A DNA stretch of 45,971 nucleotides from Collinsella sp. TF05-9AC (GTDB lineage: Bacteria; Actinomycetota; Coriobacteriia; Coriobacteriales; Coriobacteriaceae), in contig NZ_QSSH01000019.1 in NCBI RefSeq assembly GCF_003438495.1, positions 1 through 45,971 on the forward strand, read 5' to 3'. The notes beneath the pieces are model-generated. The model was not told where the DNA came from, ran no database searches, and saw nothing but the letters and a program-made list of their open reading frames with translations. The position numbers and the translations under genes are program-made. This document shows, piece by piece, positions 1 to 8,485 of this stretch. Every line of letters begins with the position of its first letter. The first letter of the stretch is position 1.

Positions 1-2
1 CG

Positions 3-122
3 GTCGGCGGGGCCATTGTGGCTCTTGACAGCGGATTGGGTCATATGAGCGAGGCGAGCAGGCTAAGCGCGAAGCGCCTGGAGAATTTCAAGGAGGTCAT
101 TGGTGGTGCCGATCTTCCATAA
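3..122 (+). CDS. C-terminal end of an unidentified protein (cut by window edge)
   Basis: An open frame enters from the left edge of the window in frame 3 and ends at TAA 120-122, giving about 39 residues ending in GGADLP. The residues look like ordinary coding sequence, with a hydrophobic stretch followed by a charged helix-like stretch, but there is no motif to name a family. It could be the tail of a real gene upstream or a chance open frame, and 39 codons cannot settle it. Confidence 0.3.
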   Translation, partial: VGGAIVALDSGLGHMSEASRLSAKRLENFKEVIGGADLP

Positions 123-411
123 TTGTTGCAGCGATACCAGTATATCTTTGGCCCATGCTAGCCAGATGTTCTTTCCGCGAACGGCTCGTTAGTTTAGAGA
201 CGGCATATGGACGCCTGTCTCGTCCACGTTTCTCGTAAGGGCGATTATAAGGACATGAAGAGACTTTCTCGGAACAATCAATTGGGGATATCAAAGAAAT
301 GCTGGACGCCTCCTGATCGCTCAATGCCTTTGAGGTGAAATGCGGCGCATCGGCTACGTTGTTGAGATCATTTATCGAGCGATACGTCATTCCAGCTGAG
401 GCCACCGTCAT
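97..411 (-). CDS. Possible small hypothetical protein (104 aa), translationally coupled to its upstream gene
   Basis: The minus-strand ATG at 411-409 overlaps the TGA of the upstream minus-strand gene (410-408) in an ATGA arrangement, which is typical of coupled genes. The 104-residue product is polar, with a basic central and C-terminal part, and has no recognised domain. Base composition is clearly more A/T-rich than the neighbours, so it could be a foreign or decaying gene. Its end overlaps the tail of the partial plus-strand frame at the left edge, so at most one of the two is likely real. No function is proposed. Confidence 0.22.
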   Translation of the reverse strand: MTVASAGMTYRSINDLNNVADAPHFTSKALSDQEASSISLISPIDCSEKVSSCPYNRPYEKRGRDRRPYAVSKLTSRSRKEHLASMGQRYTGIAATIMEDRHHQ

Positions 412-851
412 GAGGCTTCTGTTCCTACACCCCCCCCCGCAATCCCGCGCGCGGCACCCAACAGCTCGTACTCCCTCTCGCTCCACTGGCACAGCTCGGC
501 AGTCTCGACGGCGTCGCGACACAGGTCCAGAAACACCTCAGCTCCCTCGCAGAAGCACTCGCGGGCAAAGTCACCCGAACCGCTTGCGACGCACGTGCCG
601 TCGGCAAACAGCTTCCAGCTAGACAGCTCGCGCGAGTCGTCTCCAAGCAGCTTGATCTGCAGTACGTGCGGGTCGCCGGCGGTGTAGAGCTCTTTCTCGA
701 GCGCCTGCACGGTAAAGCGCATCTGGTGGGGGAGACTGCTCTTGACCATGGCCGAGGCATAGCCGTTCGGCTTGTCCAGAAGATGCATTCGTTTTGGCTT
801 GGCTGCCAGGTTGTGGAAGTTGCGCTCACTGCGCACGGAGAAATTGTCCAT
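408..851 (-). CDS. Hypothetical protein, 147 aa
   Basis: The start at ATG 851 is chosen because AAAGGAG lies just upstream (about 857-863). A longer upstream frame has no such site. The product has a basic N-terminal part rich in Arg/Lys and a more acidic C-terminal half containing a Cys-bearing stretch (ECFCEGAEVFLDLC). No signal peptide, membrane segment or known family is visible. A run of nine C residues at 430-438 falls within the last codons. A one-base change there would alter the C-terminus, and the short Gly-rich end read here may be a frameshift product. Function unknown. Confidence 0.55.
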   Translation of the reverse strand: MDNFSVRSERNFHNLAAKPKRMHLLDKPNGYASAMVKSSLPHQMRFTVQALEKELYTAGDPHVLQIKLLGDDSRELSSWKLFADGTCVASGSGDFARECFCEGAEVFLDLCRDAVETAELCQWSEREYELLGAARGIAGGGVGTEAS

Positions 852-1007
852 ACGGACTCCTTTCATCGATATTGGCAGGGCCACCGTGCCTCTTGGCCGG
901 TTGGCGTCGGGATCGTGGAGCCAACTCTCTACCCCGACTCTGGATAAAACGCGCCCGCTCCTTGCGGGCACGATGGGGTCTATCAACGTGTACGGACAGA
1001 AATCAAG

Positions 1008-1037
1008 CGCCATCCGCGAAATGACGCGCGGATGGCG
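1008..1037 (-). terminator. Hairpin downstream of the minus-strand membrane-protein gene
   Basis: A perfect 11-bp stem (1008-1018 with 1027-1037) closes an 8-nt loop. Read on the minus strand it lies about 180 bases beyond the stop of the gene ending at 1217 and is followed by a weak T-rich stretch. It may end that transcript. The T-tract is poor, so it could also be a simple palindromic repeat. Confidence 0.35.
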
Positions 1038-1069
1038 TTGGTTTCCCAAGTGATTATTCGGCTTCCATC

Positions 1070-1168
1070 CGGAAAAGTGTCGAAATCAGCCGTGTAAAAG
1101 TACGGAAAAGTGTCGAGATAGGCACCTTAAAACTTCGGAAAAGTGTGGCTGGATGACAAAACAGCACT
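1070..1168. repeat. Three-unit 33-bp tandem repeat
   Basis: The core CGGAAAAGTGT begins at 1070, 1103 and 1136, exactly 33 bases apart. The first two units also share the following CGA. Between cores the sequence diverges apart from a common A-rich stretch near the unit end. The array lies between the 3' ends of two minus-strand genes, or upstream of the left one, and has no open frame of its own. Confidence 0.7.
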
Positions 1169-1216
1169 TAGAAGTCGGTGCTGGATGCGGGATCCTGTGG
1201 TCGCCTTCAGCCCTCG

Positions 1217-2206
1217 CTACTCGTCGTCCTCGTCGTTGGGGTCGCCCTTGAGGGTGTTGATGTCCAGGTACTGGTTGTCGTCCTCTTTTTGCTGGGTCTC
1301 CGACTCCGCTTGGGTGGGGCCGCGGAACAGCTGGAACCCCTCAAACGCAATGACACCGAGCAGGGCAATGATAATGGCGATAAAGGCAACCTTGACTGCC
1401 TGCGGAAATTCCGAGAAACGCAGCGCCTTTTCCTCGGCGTAATAATCGGCGAAGCGCTCTTCGCCCGTGCTTTTGGTATACGCCGGCGCGGACGCGGCCT
1501 CCGGGTCATATTCCGGTGCAGGCGTGGCGGCGTACGGATCGTTGAGATAATCGCTCGATGCGGTGCCATAATCCTCGGTCTCGATGCGACCGGTGCCAGC
1601 ATAGCCATCGGAATAACCGGAATATGCCGCACCGCCCTCATAGTCCGCGGCGCTCGTGTTGGCGGCAAAAAGCGGGTTAACTGGAACATCGAGCGCCGGC
1701 ATGCCGGTAGAGGTCTCATCCAGATCGGTTGCAGCCCAGGAATCGTAGGCAACCTGATGGGCAACGGGCTCATCGAGCCTTGCGACCGGAGGCTTGCGTG
1801 CCGCAGGAACAGGCAACTGCTGGGCGCTGTACATAACGGTGCTGTCGGCCGATTTGCCCTGCGTCGCTGCTGCGAGAAATGCCGCCGTCTCGGACGGGTC
1901 GCTTGCGGGGCGGGGAGCGGGCGTGGGCGCCGAAGTGGGTGCGGGCGTAGGCGCGGGCGTCGAAACAGGCGACTGCGCAGGAGTCGGCGCAGATACGGGC
2001 TCAGGCGCAAGTGCGGGATTGGGGCTTGACGGGCGAGCCCCGCCGCCGCCCATGAGTTCGTCGGCGGTCCACGGGCGATCATCCATCACGTCGTCAAGGC
2101 TCAGCGAAAACAGGTCGTCTTCACCCTCATCGAACATGCGGTGCACATGTCCACCAATTGCCGGAATCAATCCGCGACCGGTGCATGATGCCTTGCTCAA
2201 CGCCAT
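1217..2206 (-). CDS. Pro/Ala-rich single-pass membrane protein, 329 aa, function unknown
   Basis: The product starts at ATG 2206, preceded by AAGGATGGG. The N-terminal 60 residues are acidic. Then comes a long low-complexity region of alternating Ala, Pro, Thr and Ser, then a Tyr/Asp/Gly-rich segment. One hydrophobic helix lies at about residues 272-294, followed by a 35-residue acidic tail. This layout suggests a membrane-anchored protein with an extended disordered arm, probably with the arm in the cytoplasm because no signal peptide is present. No enzymatic domain is seen. The gene is monocistronic, lying between the regulator gene ending at 2330 and the tandem repeat. Cell-envelope or division roles are possible for such proteins but nothing here shows one. 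Confidence 0.7.
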   Translation of the reverse strand: MALSKASCTGRGLIPAIGGHVHRMFDEGEDDLFSLSLDDVMDDRPWTADELMGGGGARPSSPNPALAPEPVSAPTPAQSPVSTPAPTPAPTSAPTPAPRPASDPSETAAFLAAATQGKSADSTVMYSAQQLPVPAARKPPVARLDEPVAHQVAYDSWAATDLDETSTGMPALDVPVNPLFAANTSAADYEGGAAYSGYSDGYAGTGRIETEDYGTASSDYLNDPYAATPAPEYDPEAASAPAYTKSTGEERFADYYAEEKALRFSEFPQAVKVAFIAIIIALLGVIAFEGFQLFRGPTQAESETQQKEDDNQYLDINTLKGDPNDEDDE

Positions 2207-2329
2207 TCTGTCCCATCCTTTCGAAATACTAATGACATCGATTATATGGAACTTCCCAAGCGGCTCGGTCTCGGATTCGTGCTTTCCAGAACTCGCGCCC
2301 AAAAAGGGAGGGGCAATCCAGGCGAGTGC

Positions 2330-2983
2330 CTACTTGTCGCCGGCCGCCGCCTTGGCCTCATTGAGGTAGCTATAGAAGCTGTACTTGGAGATGCCAAAGA
2401 ACTCGCAGGCGCGCTCACTCGACTTGGAAATGAGGAAGGCACCGCGACGGTCGAGGTAGCCAATGGCACGAATGCGCTCGTCTTTGGTCATGAGCGCCGC
2501 GGGCTTGCCCACAAACTGCTCGCACTCGTGCAGCAGGTCCTCGAGCAGGTCGCCGATGTTCTTGGTAATGGGCTCGGGCTCGGTATAGCCCGTGCCGCCG
2601 GTGCCGGTAAAAGCGTCGAGCGAGCGCTCAAATGCCTTCATAAGCGTAATGTCAAAGTTGATGCCCAAAATGCCGACGGGCTTGCCCTCGTCGTTGCGGA
2701 TAAAGATCGTCGACGATTTGAGCAGCTTACCGTCGGTGGTTTTAGTGAGGTACGGCTCGCGGTCGTGTACGTCGGTGGCGCCCTCGTGCATGGACTCAAA
2801 CACGATATGGCTGGGGCCGTCACCCAGTTTGCGCCCGCTGACGTGGCCGTTTTCGATCACTACGATGGAGTGGTCCACGTCCTCGGTCTCCAGGTCGTGG
2901 ACGACGACTTCACAGTTGGGGCCAAATTGGAGTGCCAGGCCGTGTGCAAGGCGCTTATAGAACTCAATCTGTGCGGGGGTCAT
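2330..2983 (-). CDS. YheO/DauR-family transcriptional regulator (PAS-like sensor plus HTH)
   Basis: This 217-residue protein has the two-part build of the YheO/DauR family. The N-terminal PAS-like domain covers roughly residues 1-115 and includes the stretches CEVVVHDLE and GILGINFDIT. The C-terminal helix-turn-helix (about 160-215) contains RGAFLISKSSERACEFFGIS and a Tyr-rich recognition helix. The start at ATG 2983 is supported by AGGAAGG just upstream. DauR represses D-arginine catabolism in Pseudomonas, and relatives commonly sit beside amino-acid or ureide catabolic genes. Here it diverges from ygeX across a 277-bp gap holding an inverted repeat, so it is inferred to control the ygeX operon in response to a small ligand. 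Confidence 0.85.
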   Translation of the reverse strand: MTPAQIEFYKRLAHGLALQFGPNCEVVVHDLETEDVDHSIVVIENGHVSGRKLGDGPSHIVFESMHEGATDVHDREPYLTKTTDGKLLKSSTIFIRNDEGKPVGILGINFDITLMKAFERSLDAFTGTGGTGYTEPEPITKNIGDLLEDLLHECEQFVGKPAALMTKDERIRAIGYLDRRGAFLISKSSERACEFFGISKYSFYSYLNEAKAAAGDK

Positions 2984-3124
2984 AGGTACCTTCCTAAAAA
3001 TTAGTTTGGGCTCACTGTGCCATAAACCACACATGACCGCAAACAAATCCATCAACAAGGCAATTCATGACCGTTCGGCGGCGAAAAAGTACCGATTGCG
3101 GCAACAAACAATTCGTTAGGTATA

Positions 3125-3171
3125 CCAATCAAAAAGTGTGATAGAACATTACTAACAAACTTTTTGTTTGG
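3125..3171. promoter_or_regulatory. Inverted repeat in the regulator-ygeX intergenic gap; candidate operator
   Basis: Two 13-base arms (3125-3137 and 3159-3171) are reverse complements at 12 of 13 positions, separated by 21 bases. The left arm reads CCAATCAAAAAGT. The site is A/T-rich in a G/C-rich genome and sits 90-135 bases before the ygeX start, a usual place for operators. It is inferred to bind the divergent DauR-like regulator. It could instead be an mRNA hairpin in the ygeX leader. Confidence 0.5.
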
Positions 3172-3260
3172 CATCCACATAAAAGTTCAGTCGCATGAAT
3201 GGGAATGGGCTGAAACGCGTATGCGGGGGCCGGCAAGAGAGGACTTAAGGAGTTCACCGT

Positions 3261-4475
3261 ATGGCCGATAAGATCCAGTGGGCGGGCAACACGATGCCCA
3301 AGAGCGATGACAAGCACTTGGGAATCATGAGCCTCGACCACGTGAAGAAGGCCCGCGCCTTCCACCAGTCGTTCCCCCAATATACCGTCACTCCGCTTGC
3401 CCGCCTGGACGGCCAGGCTGCGCGCCTGGGCCTGTCCAACCTGTGCGTTAAGGACGAGAGCTATCGCTTTGGCCTCAACGCCTTTAAGGTCCTGGGCGGC
3501 TCGTTTGCCATGGCCAACTACATTGCCGACGAGACCGGCAAGGACGTTGCCGAGTGCACCTTCGATTACCTGACTTCCGATCAGCTTGCCAAGGACTTTG
3601 GCCAGGCTACCTTCTTTACCGCCACCGACGGCAACCATGGCCGCGGCGTGGCATGGGCTGCCAACAAGCTGGGCCAGAAGGCTGTCGTGCACATGCCCAA
3701 GGGTTCCACCAAGCCCCGCTTCGATAACATCGCCGCCGAGGGCGCCACGGTGACCATCGAAGAGGTCAACTACGACGAGTGCGTGCGCATGGCGGCCGCC
3801 GAGGCCGACGCCTGCGAGCGCGGCGTTATCGTTCAGGACACCGCCTGGGAGGGCTACGAGAAGATCCCGTCTTGGATCATGGAGGGCTACGGCACCATGG
3901 CTTCCGAGGCTGCCGAGCAGCTGCGCGAGATGGCCATCAACCGCCCGACGCACGTCTTTGTCCAGGCTGGCGTGGGCTCGCTGGCCGGCGCCGTGGTGGG
4001 CTACTTCACCAACCTGTATCCCGATAACCCGCCGACCTTTGTTGTGGTCGAGTGCGCGCCTGCCGCCTGCCTGTACAAGGGTGCTGCCGCCGGCGATGGC
4101 GATCCGCGTATCGTGGACGGCGACATGCCTTCCATCATGGCCGGCCTGTGCTGCGGCGAGCCCAACATCCTGGGCTGGGATATCCTGCGCAACCACACCA
4201 CCGCCTTCGTGTCTTGCCCCGACTGGGTCACCGCTCGCGGCATGCGTACCCTGGGCGCCCCCGAGAAGGGCGACCCGCGCGTCATCTCCGGCGAGTCCGG
4301 CGCTGTGACCACCGGCCTGGTCGAGACCCTCATGCTCGATCCCGAGTACGCCGAGCTCAAGGAACTCATCGGCCTGGACAAGACGAGCTCCGTGCTCTGC
4401 TTCTCCACGGAAGGTGACACGGACCCGGATCAGTACCGTCGCATCGTCTGGGAGGGCGAGTATCCGACCTGCTAG
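3261..4475 (+). CDS. ygeX: Diaminopropionate ammonia-lyase
   Basis: This is a fold-type II PLP enzyme that splits 2,3-diaminopropionate into pyruvate and two ammonia. The 404-residue length fits the family. The PLP-binding lysine is K76 in NAFKVLGGS. ATDGNHGRGVAW follows, with D123, and D193 lies in QDTAWEGYE; both match the catalytic aspartates of the E. coli enzyme. A Gly-rich phosphate loop is present (QAGVGSLAGAVVG). The ATG is preceded by AAGGAG. It is the first gene of the ygeX-ygeY-ygeW series. In published work on gut bacteria this gene set is required for anaerobic urate breakdown, with YgeX central to it, so an intermediate of the ureide pathway is the likely in vivo substrate. Confidence 0.95.
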   Translation: MADKIQWAGNTMPKSDDKHLGIMSLDHVKKARAFHQSFPQYTVTPLARLDGQAARLGLSNLCVKDESYRFGLNAFKVLGGSFAMANYIADETGKDVAECTFDYLTSDQLAKDFGQATFFTATDGNHGRGVAWAANKLGQKAVVHMPKGSTKPRFDNIAAEGATVTIEEVNYDECVRMAAAEADACERGVIVQDTAWEGYEKIPSWIMEGYGTMASEAAEQLREMAINRPTHVFVQAGVGSLAGAVVGYFTNLYPDNPPTFVVVECAPAACLYKGAAAGDGDPRIVDGDMPSIMAGLCCGEPNILGWDILRNHTTAFVSCPDWVTARGMRTLGAPEKGDPRVISGESGAVTTGLVETLMLDPEYAELKELIGLDKTSSVLCFSTEGDTDPDQYRRIVWEGEYPTC

Positions 4476-4490
4476 CAGACTGACCTGTCC

Positions 4491-4608
4491 GGAGGCAGCC
4501 GGAGGACTTTACTCCCTGCTCGGACAGTCCTGCTCGCACGGAGAGCACATTAAGTGCTCTCCGGCTCGTGCGGAACTCGCGACGGAGCAAAGTCCTCCGT
4601 CCGCCTCC
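4491..4608 (+). promoter_or_regulatory. 118-nt imperfect hairpin between ygeX and ygeY
   Basis: The outer arms (from GGAGGC at 4491 and ending CGCCTCC at 4608) pair over about 27 bases with few mismatches, bracketing the shared GGAGGACTTT motif. The apex is formed by GGAGAGCAC (4540-4548) against GTGCTCTCC (4554-4562). There is no T-run after it. It lies between two genes that would otherwise form one operon, so it may act in mRNA processing, stability or partial attenuation, or be a dispersed palindromic element. Confidence 0.6.
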
Positions 4609-4712
4609 TACGTTTACTTGCTTGCCGGGTACTCGACCTCACGCTGCTTGGCACAAGTGATCTATCTGAAATATCTACCTGTAGGTAAACCCTTGTAGAA
4701 AGGTTGACTGTT

Positions 4713-6098
4713 ATGACTAAGGAACTCGATTTCGAGGCAATTAAAAACGCTGCTGAGTCCCATCGTGCTGATATGACTCGCTTCCTGCGCGCTATGATCT
4801 CCCATCCCTCTGAGTCCTGCGAGGAGGGTGAGGTTGTTGCCTGCATCAAGGCCGAGATGGAGAGCCTTGGCTATGACGAGGTCAAGGTCGACGGCCTGGG
4901 CAACGTTATGGGCTTTATGGGCGAGGGCGACAAGATCATCGCCATCGACTCTCACATCGACACCGTCGGCATCGGCAACATCGATAACTGGGATGCCGAT
5001 CCTTATGAGGGCTACGAGACCGATGAGATCATCTATGGCCGCGGCGGCTCCGACCAGGAGGGTGGCATGGCTTCTGCTACCTACGCTGCCAAGATGATGA
5101 AGGACATGGGCCTCATCCCCGAGGGCTACAAGATCATGGTCGTCGGCACCGTCCAGGAAGAGGACTGCGACGGCATGTGCTGGCAGTACATCTACAACAA
5201 GGACGGCATTAAGCCCGAGTTCGTCATTTCCACCGAGCCCACCGACGGCGGCATCTATCGCGGTCACCGCGGCCGCATGGAGATCCGCGTCGACGTTCAC
5301 GGCACCTCCTGCCACGGCTCCGCTCCCGACCGCGGCGACAACGCCATCTACAAGATGGCCGACATCATCGCCGACGTTCGCGCTCTCAACAACAACGGCT
5401 GCGACGAGTCGACCGACATCAAGGGTCTCGTCAAGATGCTCGACCCCAAGTACAACCCCGAGCACTTCGAGGACGCCCGCTTCCTGGGTCGCGGCACCTG
5501 CACCGTCAGCCAGATCTTCTACACCAGCCCCAGCCGCTGCGCTGTCGCTGACTCCTGCGCCATCTCCATCGACCGTCGCATGACCGCTGGTGAGACTTGG
5601 GAGTCCTGCCTGGACGAGATCCGTAACCTGCCGGCCGCCAAGAAGTACGGCGACGACGTGAAGGTCTCCATGTACATGTACGACCGTCCGTCCTGGACCG
5701 GCGAGGTCTACGAGACCGAGGCTTACTTCCCCACGTGGATCAACAAGGAGACTGCTCCGCACGTCAAGGCCCTCGTCGACGCCCACAAGGCCATGTTCGG
5801 TGACGAGCGCATCGGCTGCGAGCCCAGCATGGACAAGCGCACCGGTCGTCCGCTGTGCGACAAGTGGACCTTCTCCACGAACTGCGTCTCCATCCAGGGC
5901 CGCTATGGCATCCCCTGCGTCGGCTTTGGTCCGGGTGCCGAGTCTCAGGCTCACGCTCCCAACGAGGTCACCTACAAGGACGACCTGGTCACCGCTGCCG
6001 CCATGTATGTGGCTGCCCTGAACCTCTACGATCCGAGCCAGGCCGATGGCGATGCCACCGTGTTCCGCGCCGGTCTGACCAACAACAAGATCGACTAG
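4713..6098 (+). CDS. ygeY: M20-family metallopeptidase YgeY
   Basis: This is a cytosolic zinc-dependent amidohydrolase/peptidase of 461 residues in the ArgE/DapE/carboxypeptidase-G2 superfamily. The metal site is readable: H81 and D83 in DSHIDT, D114 in [10 protein letters not shown], the Glu pair 149-150 in VQEED, and E in STEPTDGG, with the lid motif [15 protein letters not shown]. The ATG at 4713 is chosen over an in-frame TTG at 4704 because AGAAAGG lies nine bases before it. YgeY accompanies YgeX and YgeW in the anaerobic urate/ureide gene set and is thought to hydrolyse an amide intermediate. The true substrate is not evident from sequence. Confidence 0.92.
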   Translation: MTKELDFEAIKNAAESHRADMTRFLRAMISHPSESCEEGEVVACIKAEMESLGYDEVKVDGLGNVMGFMGEGDKIIAIDSHIDTVGIGNIDNWDADPYEGYETDEIIYGRGGSDQEGGMASATYAAKMMKDMGLIPEGYKIMVVGTVQEEDCDGMCWQYIYNKDGIKPEFVISTEPTDGGIYRGHRGRMEIRVDVHGTSCHGSAPDRGDNAIYKMADIIADVRALNNNGCDESTDIKGLVKMLDPKYNPEHFEDARFLGRGTCTVSQIFYTSPSRCAVADSCAISIDRRMTAGETWESCLDEIRNLPAAKKYGDDVKVSMYMYDRPSWTGEVYETEAYFPTWINKETAPHVKALVDAHKAMFGDERIGCEPSMDKRTGRPLCDKWTFSTNCVSIQGRYGIPCVGFGPGAESQAHAPNEVTYKDDLVTAAAMYVAALNLYDPSQADGDATVFRAGLTNNKID

Positions 6099-6119
6099 TC
6101 CCATTCCTCGATCTTGTTG
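6083..6119 (+). repeat. Perfect 12-bp hairpin spanning the ygeY stop codon
   Basis: CAACAAGATCGA (6083-6094) and its exact reverse complement (6108-6119) enclose a 13-nt loop that contains the TAG stop (6096-6098). No T-run follows. A second hairpin, GCCGGGG with CCCCCGGC (6121-6144), comes immediately after. Such structure at a gene end may stabilise the upstream mRNA. Confidence 0.6.
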
Positions 6120-6299
6120 AGCCGGGGACAGTTTATGCCCCCGGCACCTCCTGTTGACTTGGGGCCCGCGGTCGTTATCTCCCATGCTTCCTCGACGGTA
6201 GCGGGTCCTCGTCATAGCGCTCTGCATGTTCTAGCCACACGCGCATGCCGGAGCGCATCTACTCATTGCGATCGTTTCACCTTTAGAAAGGACATTTAC

Positions 6300-7502
6300 A
6301 TGGACGCTAAGTTTACCGAGCTCGTCGAGCAGCTGAACGGCCTCGATTTTAAGGGTATGTACGGCAGCGACTTCCTGCACACCTGGGACAAGACCACTGA
6401 TGAGCTCAAGGCGCTCTACATCGTCGCCGACGCCCTGCGCGAGCTGCGTGAGAACAACGTTTCGTCCAAGATCTTCGACTCGGGCCTGGCCGTCTCGCTG
6501 TTCCGCGACAACTCCACCCGTACGCGCTTCTCCTTCTCTAAGGCCGCCAACCTGCTTGGCCTTGAGCTGCAGGACCTGGACGAGAAGAAGTCCCAGATCG
6601 CTCACGGCGAGACCGTCCGCGAGACCGCTACCATGATCTCCTTCATGGCCGACGTCATCGGCATCCGCGACGACATGTACATCGGCAAGGGCGACGCCTA
6701 CATGGCCGAGGTCTCCGAGTCTGTCCAGCAGGCCTACGAGGACGGCGTTCTGGATCACCGTCCCACGCTCATCTCCCTGCAGTCCGATTCCGACCACCCC
6801 ACGCAGTCCTCTGCCGACATGCTCTACCTCATCAACGAGTTTGGCGGTCTTGAGAACCTCAAGGGCAAGAAGGTTGCCGTCACCTGGGCCTATTCGCCCT
6901 CTTACGGCAAGCCGCTGTCCTGCCCGCAGTCGCTGATCAGCCTGCTGCCCCGCTTTGGCATGGACGTCACCCTGGCTCACCCCGAGGGCTACGACCTCAT
7001 GCCCGAGGTCGTCGAGCGCGCCAAGGGCTATGCCGCCGAGTCCGGCACCACCTTTAAGCAGGTCAACACCATGGCTGAGGCCTTCGAGGGCGCCGACATC
7101 GTGATCCCCAAGAGCTGGGCTCCGTTTGCCGCCATGGAGAAGCGCACCAACCTGTACGCCGAGGGCGACGACGCCGGCATCGCTGCGCTCGAGAAGGAGC
7201 TGCTCGCTCAGAACGCTACGCATCAGGATTGGTGCTCCACGACCGAGCTCATGGAGAAGACTGCCAACGGCCAGGACACCATCTTTATGCACCCGCTGCC
7301 CGCCGACATCTCCGGTGTCTCCTGCGAGCACGGCGAGGTCAACGCCGACGTCTTCGACATGCACCGCGTGGGCATGTACAAGGAGGCCAGCTACAAGCCG
7401 TACGCCATCGCAGCCATGATGTTCCTGCAGAAGGTTGCCGATCCCGCCGCTACCCTCAAGGCCCTCGACGAGCGCAACACCGCCCGTTGGCTCCAGGCCT
7501 AA
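6300..7502 (+). CDS. ygeW: Knotted carbamoyltransferase YgeW
   Basis: This is a 400-residue member of the aspartate/ornithine carbamoyltransferase superfamily. The carbamoyl-phosphate loop STRTR is at residues 72-76 (DNSTRTRFSFSKAANLLG), DHPTQSSADM follows in the middle, and HPLPADISG lies in the C-terminal domain. YgeW-type proteins carry a knotted fold and an unassigned amino-group substrate. In the urate/ureide pathway they are thought to run in the phosphorolytic direction, yielding carbamoyl phosphate for the next gene, carbamate kinase. The ATG at 6300 follows AGAAAGGACA. The frame is open further upstream but without a ribosome site. The 202-bp gap from ygeY holds a TTGACT box (6154-6159), though no convincing -10 follows it. 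Confidence 0.92.
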   Translation: MDAKFTELVEQLNGLDFKGMYGSDFLHTWDKTTDELKALYIVADALRELRENNVSSKIFDSGLAVSLFRDNSTRTRFSFSKAANLLGLELQDLDEKKSQIAHGETVRETATMISFMADVIGIRDDMYIGKGDAYMAEVSESVQQAYEDGVLDHRPTLISLQSDSDHPTQSSADMLYLINEFGGLENLKGKKVAVTWAYSPSYGKPLSCPQSLISLLPRFGMDVTLAHPEGYDLMPEVVERAKGYAAESGTTFKQVNTMAEAFEGADIVIPKSWAPFAAMEKRTNLYAEGDDAGIAALEKELLAQNATHQDWCSTTELMEKTANGQDTIFMHPLPADISGVSCEHGEVNADVFDMHRVGMYKEASYKPYAIAAMMFLQKVADPAATLKALDERNTARWLQA

Positions 7503-7516
7503 AGCCGGGCTGAGAA

Positions 7517-8467
7517 ATGGCTAAGCGTATCGTTGTCGCCCTGGGCGGAAACGCCCTCGGCGCCAACCTTCCCGAGCAGATGGAGGCCGTCAAGACGACT
7601 TCCAAGGCTATCGTCGACCTGATCGAGGAGGGCAACGAGGTCGTCGTCGTGCATGGCAACGGTCCCCAGGTGGGCATGATCGCCAACGCGATGGCTGAGC
7701 TCACGCGCTCTAATCCTCAGAAGTACGTTCCCTGCCCCTTGTCCGTTTGCGGCGCCATGAGCCAGGGCTACATTGGCTATGACCTGCAAAATGCGCTGCG
7801 CGAGGAAATGCTCGACCGCAATATCGACAAGGGTGTCGCCACCGTGCTCACCCAGGTCGAGGTTGCGGCGGACGATCCGGCCTTTGCCGACCCGGTCAAG
7901 CCGATCGGTCCGTGGATGAGCGAGGCCGAGGCCAAGGAGCTGGAGGCCGATCGCGGCTATCAGTTCATCCACGACGAGAAGCAGGGCTTCCGTCGCGTGG
8001 TTGCCTCGCCCAAGCCCGTGAACATCGTCGAGCTCGACACCATTAAGTCGCTCGTCGAGTCCAACCATGTGGTGATCTCCTGCGGCGGCGGTGGCATTCC
8101 CGTCACCAAGGCCCAGGGCAACCACCTTAAGGGCGCTGCCGCCGTCATCGATAAGGACTTTGCGGCCGAGAAGCTCGCCGAACAGCTCGATGCCGATGCC
8201 CTGATCATCCTGACGGCCGTGGAGAAGGTTGCCATTGGCTTTGGCACCGACCACGAGCAGTGGCTCGACACGCTGACCGCGGCTGACGTAAAGCGTCTGT
8301 CCGAGGCCAACGAGTTCGGTCGCGGCTCCATGCTGCCCAAGGTCCAGGCAGCCTCGACATTTGCCGAGAGCAAGCCGGGCCGCACGGCGCTCATCACGCT
8401 GCTCGAGAAGGCGCGCGATGGCCTTGCTGGCAAGACCGGTACCACGTTTACCGGCGACGCTGAGTAG
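7517..8467 (+). CDS. arcC: Carbamate kinase
   Basis: This 316-residue cytosolic kinase converts carbamoyl phosphate and ADP to ATP, CO2 and ammonia. It has the amino-acid-kinase fold motifs VALGGNALG at the N-terminus, VVHGNGPQVGM, CGGGGIPV and a C-terminal GSMLPKVQAA helix. It starts 14 bases after ygeW, so the two are surely co-transcribed and functionally linked: YgeW-derived carbamoyl phosphate would yield ATP here. No arginine deiminase or ornithine carbamoyltransferase is adjacent, which favours the ureide role (as for E. coli yqeA) over arginine catabolism. arcC is used as the general family symbol. Confidence 0.93.
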   Translation: MAKRIVVALGGNALGANLPEQMEAVKTTSKAIVDLIEEGNEVVVVHGNGPQVGMIANAMAELTRSNPQKYVPCPLSVCGAMSQGYIGYDLQNALREEMLDRNIDKGVATVLTQVEVAADDPAFADPVKPIGPWMSEAEAKELEADRGYQFIHDEKQGFRRVVASPKPVNIVELDTIKSLVESNHVVISCGGGGIPVTKAQGNHLKGAAAVIDKDFAAEKLAEQLDADALIILTAVEKVAIGFGTDHEQWLDTLTAADVKRLSEANEFGRGSMLPKVQAASTFAESKPGRTALITLLEKARDGLAGKTGTTFTGDAE

Positions 8468-8485
8468 GCATATCTGCACCATTGA

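Noticed and set aside
1070..1168. CRISPR array
   Set aside because: Only three units with an 11-base shared core and no cas genes nearby.
4662..6227. Long minus-strand open frame opposite ygeY
   Set aside because: Same cause: GC-rich coding sequence lacks stops on the complementary strand. The product is low-complexity Val/Gly/Asp/Leu without domains.
7517..8467. Arginine deiminase pathway assignment for carbamate kinase
   Set aside because: No arginine deiminase or ornithine carbamoyltransferase is adjacent. The partner YgeW indicates the ureide route.
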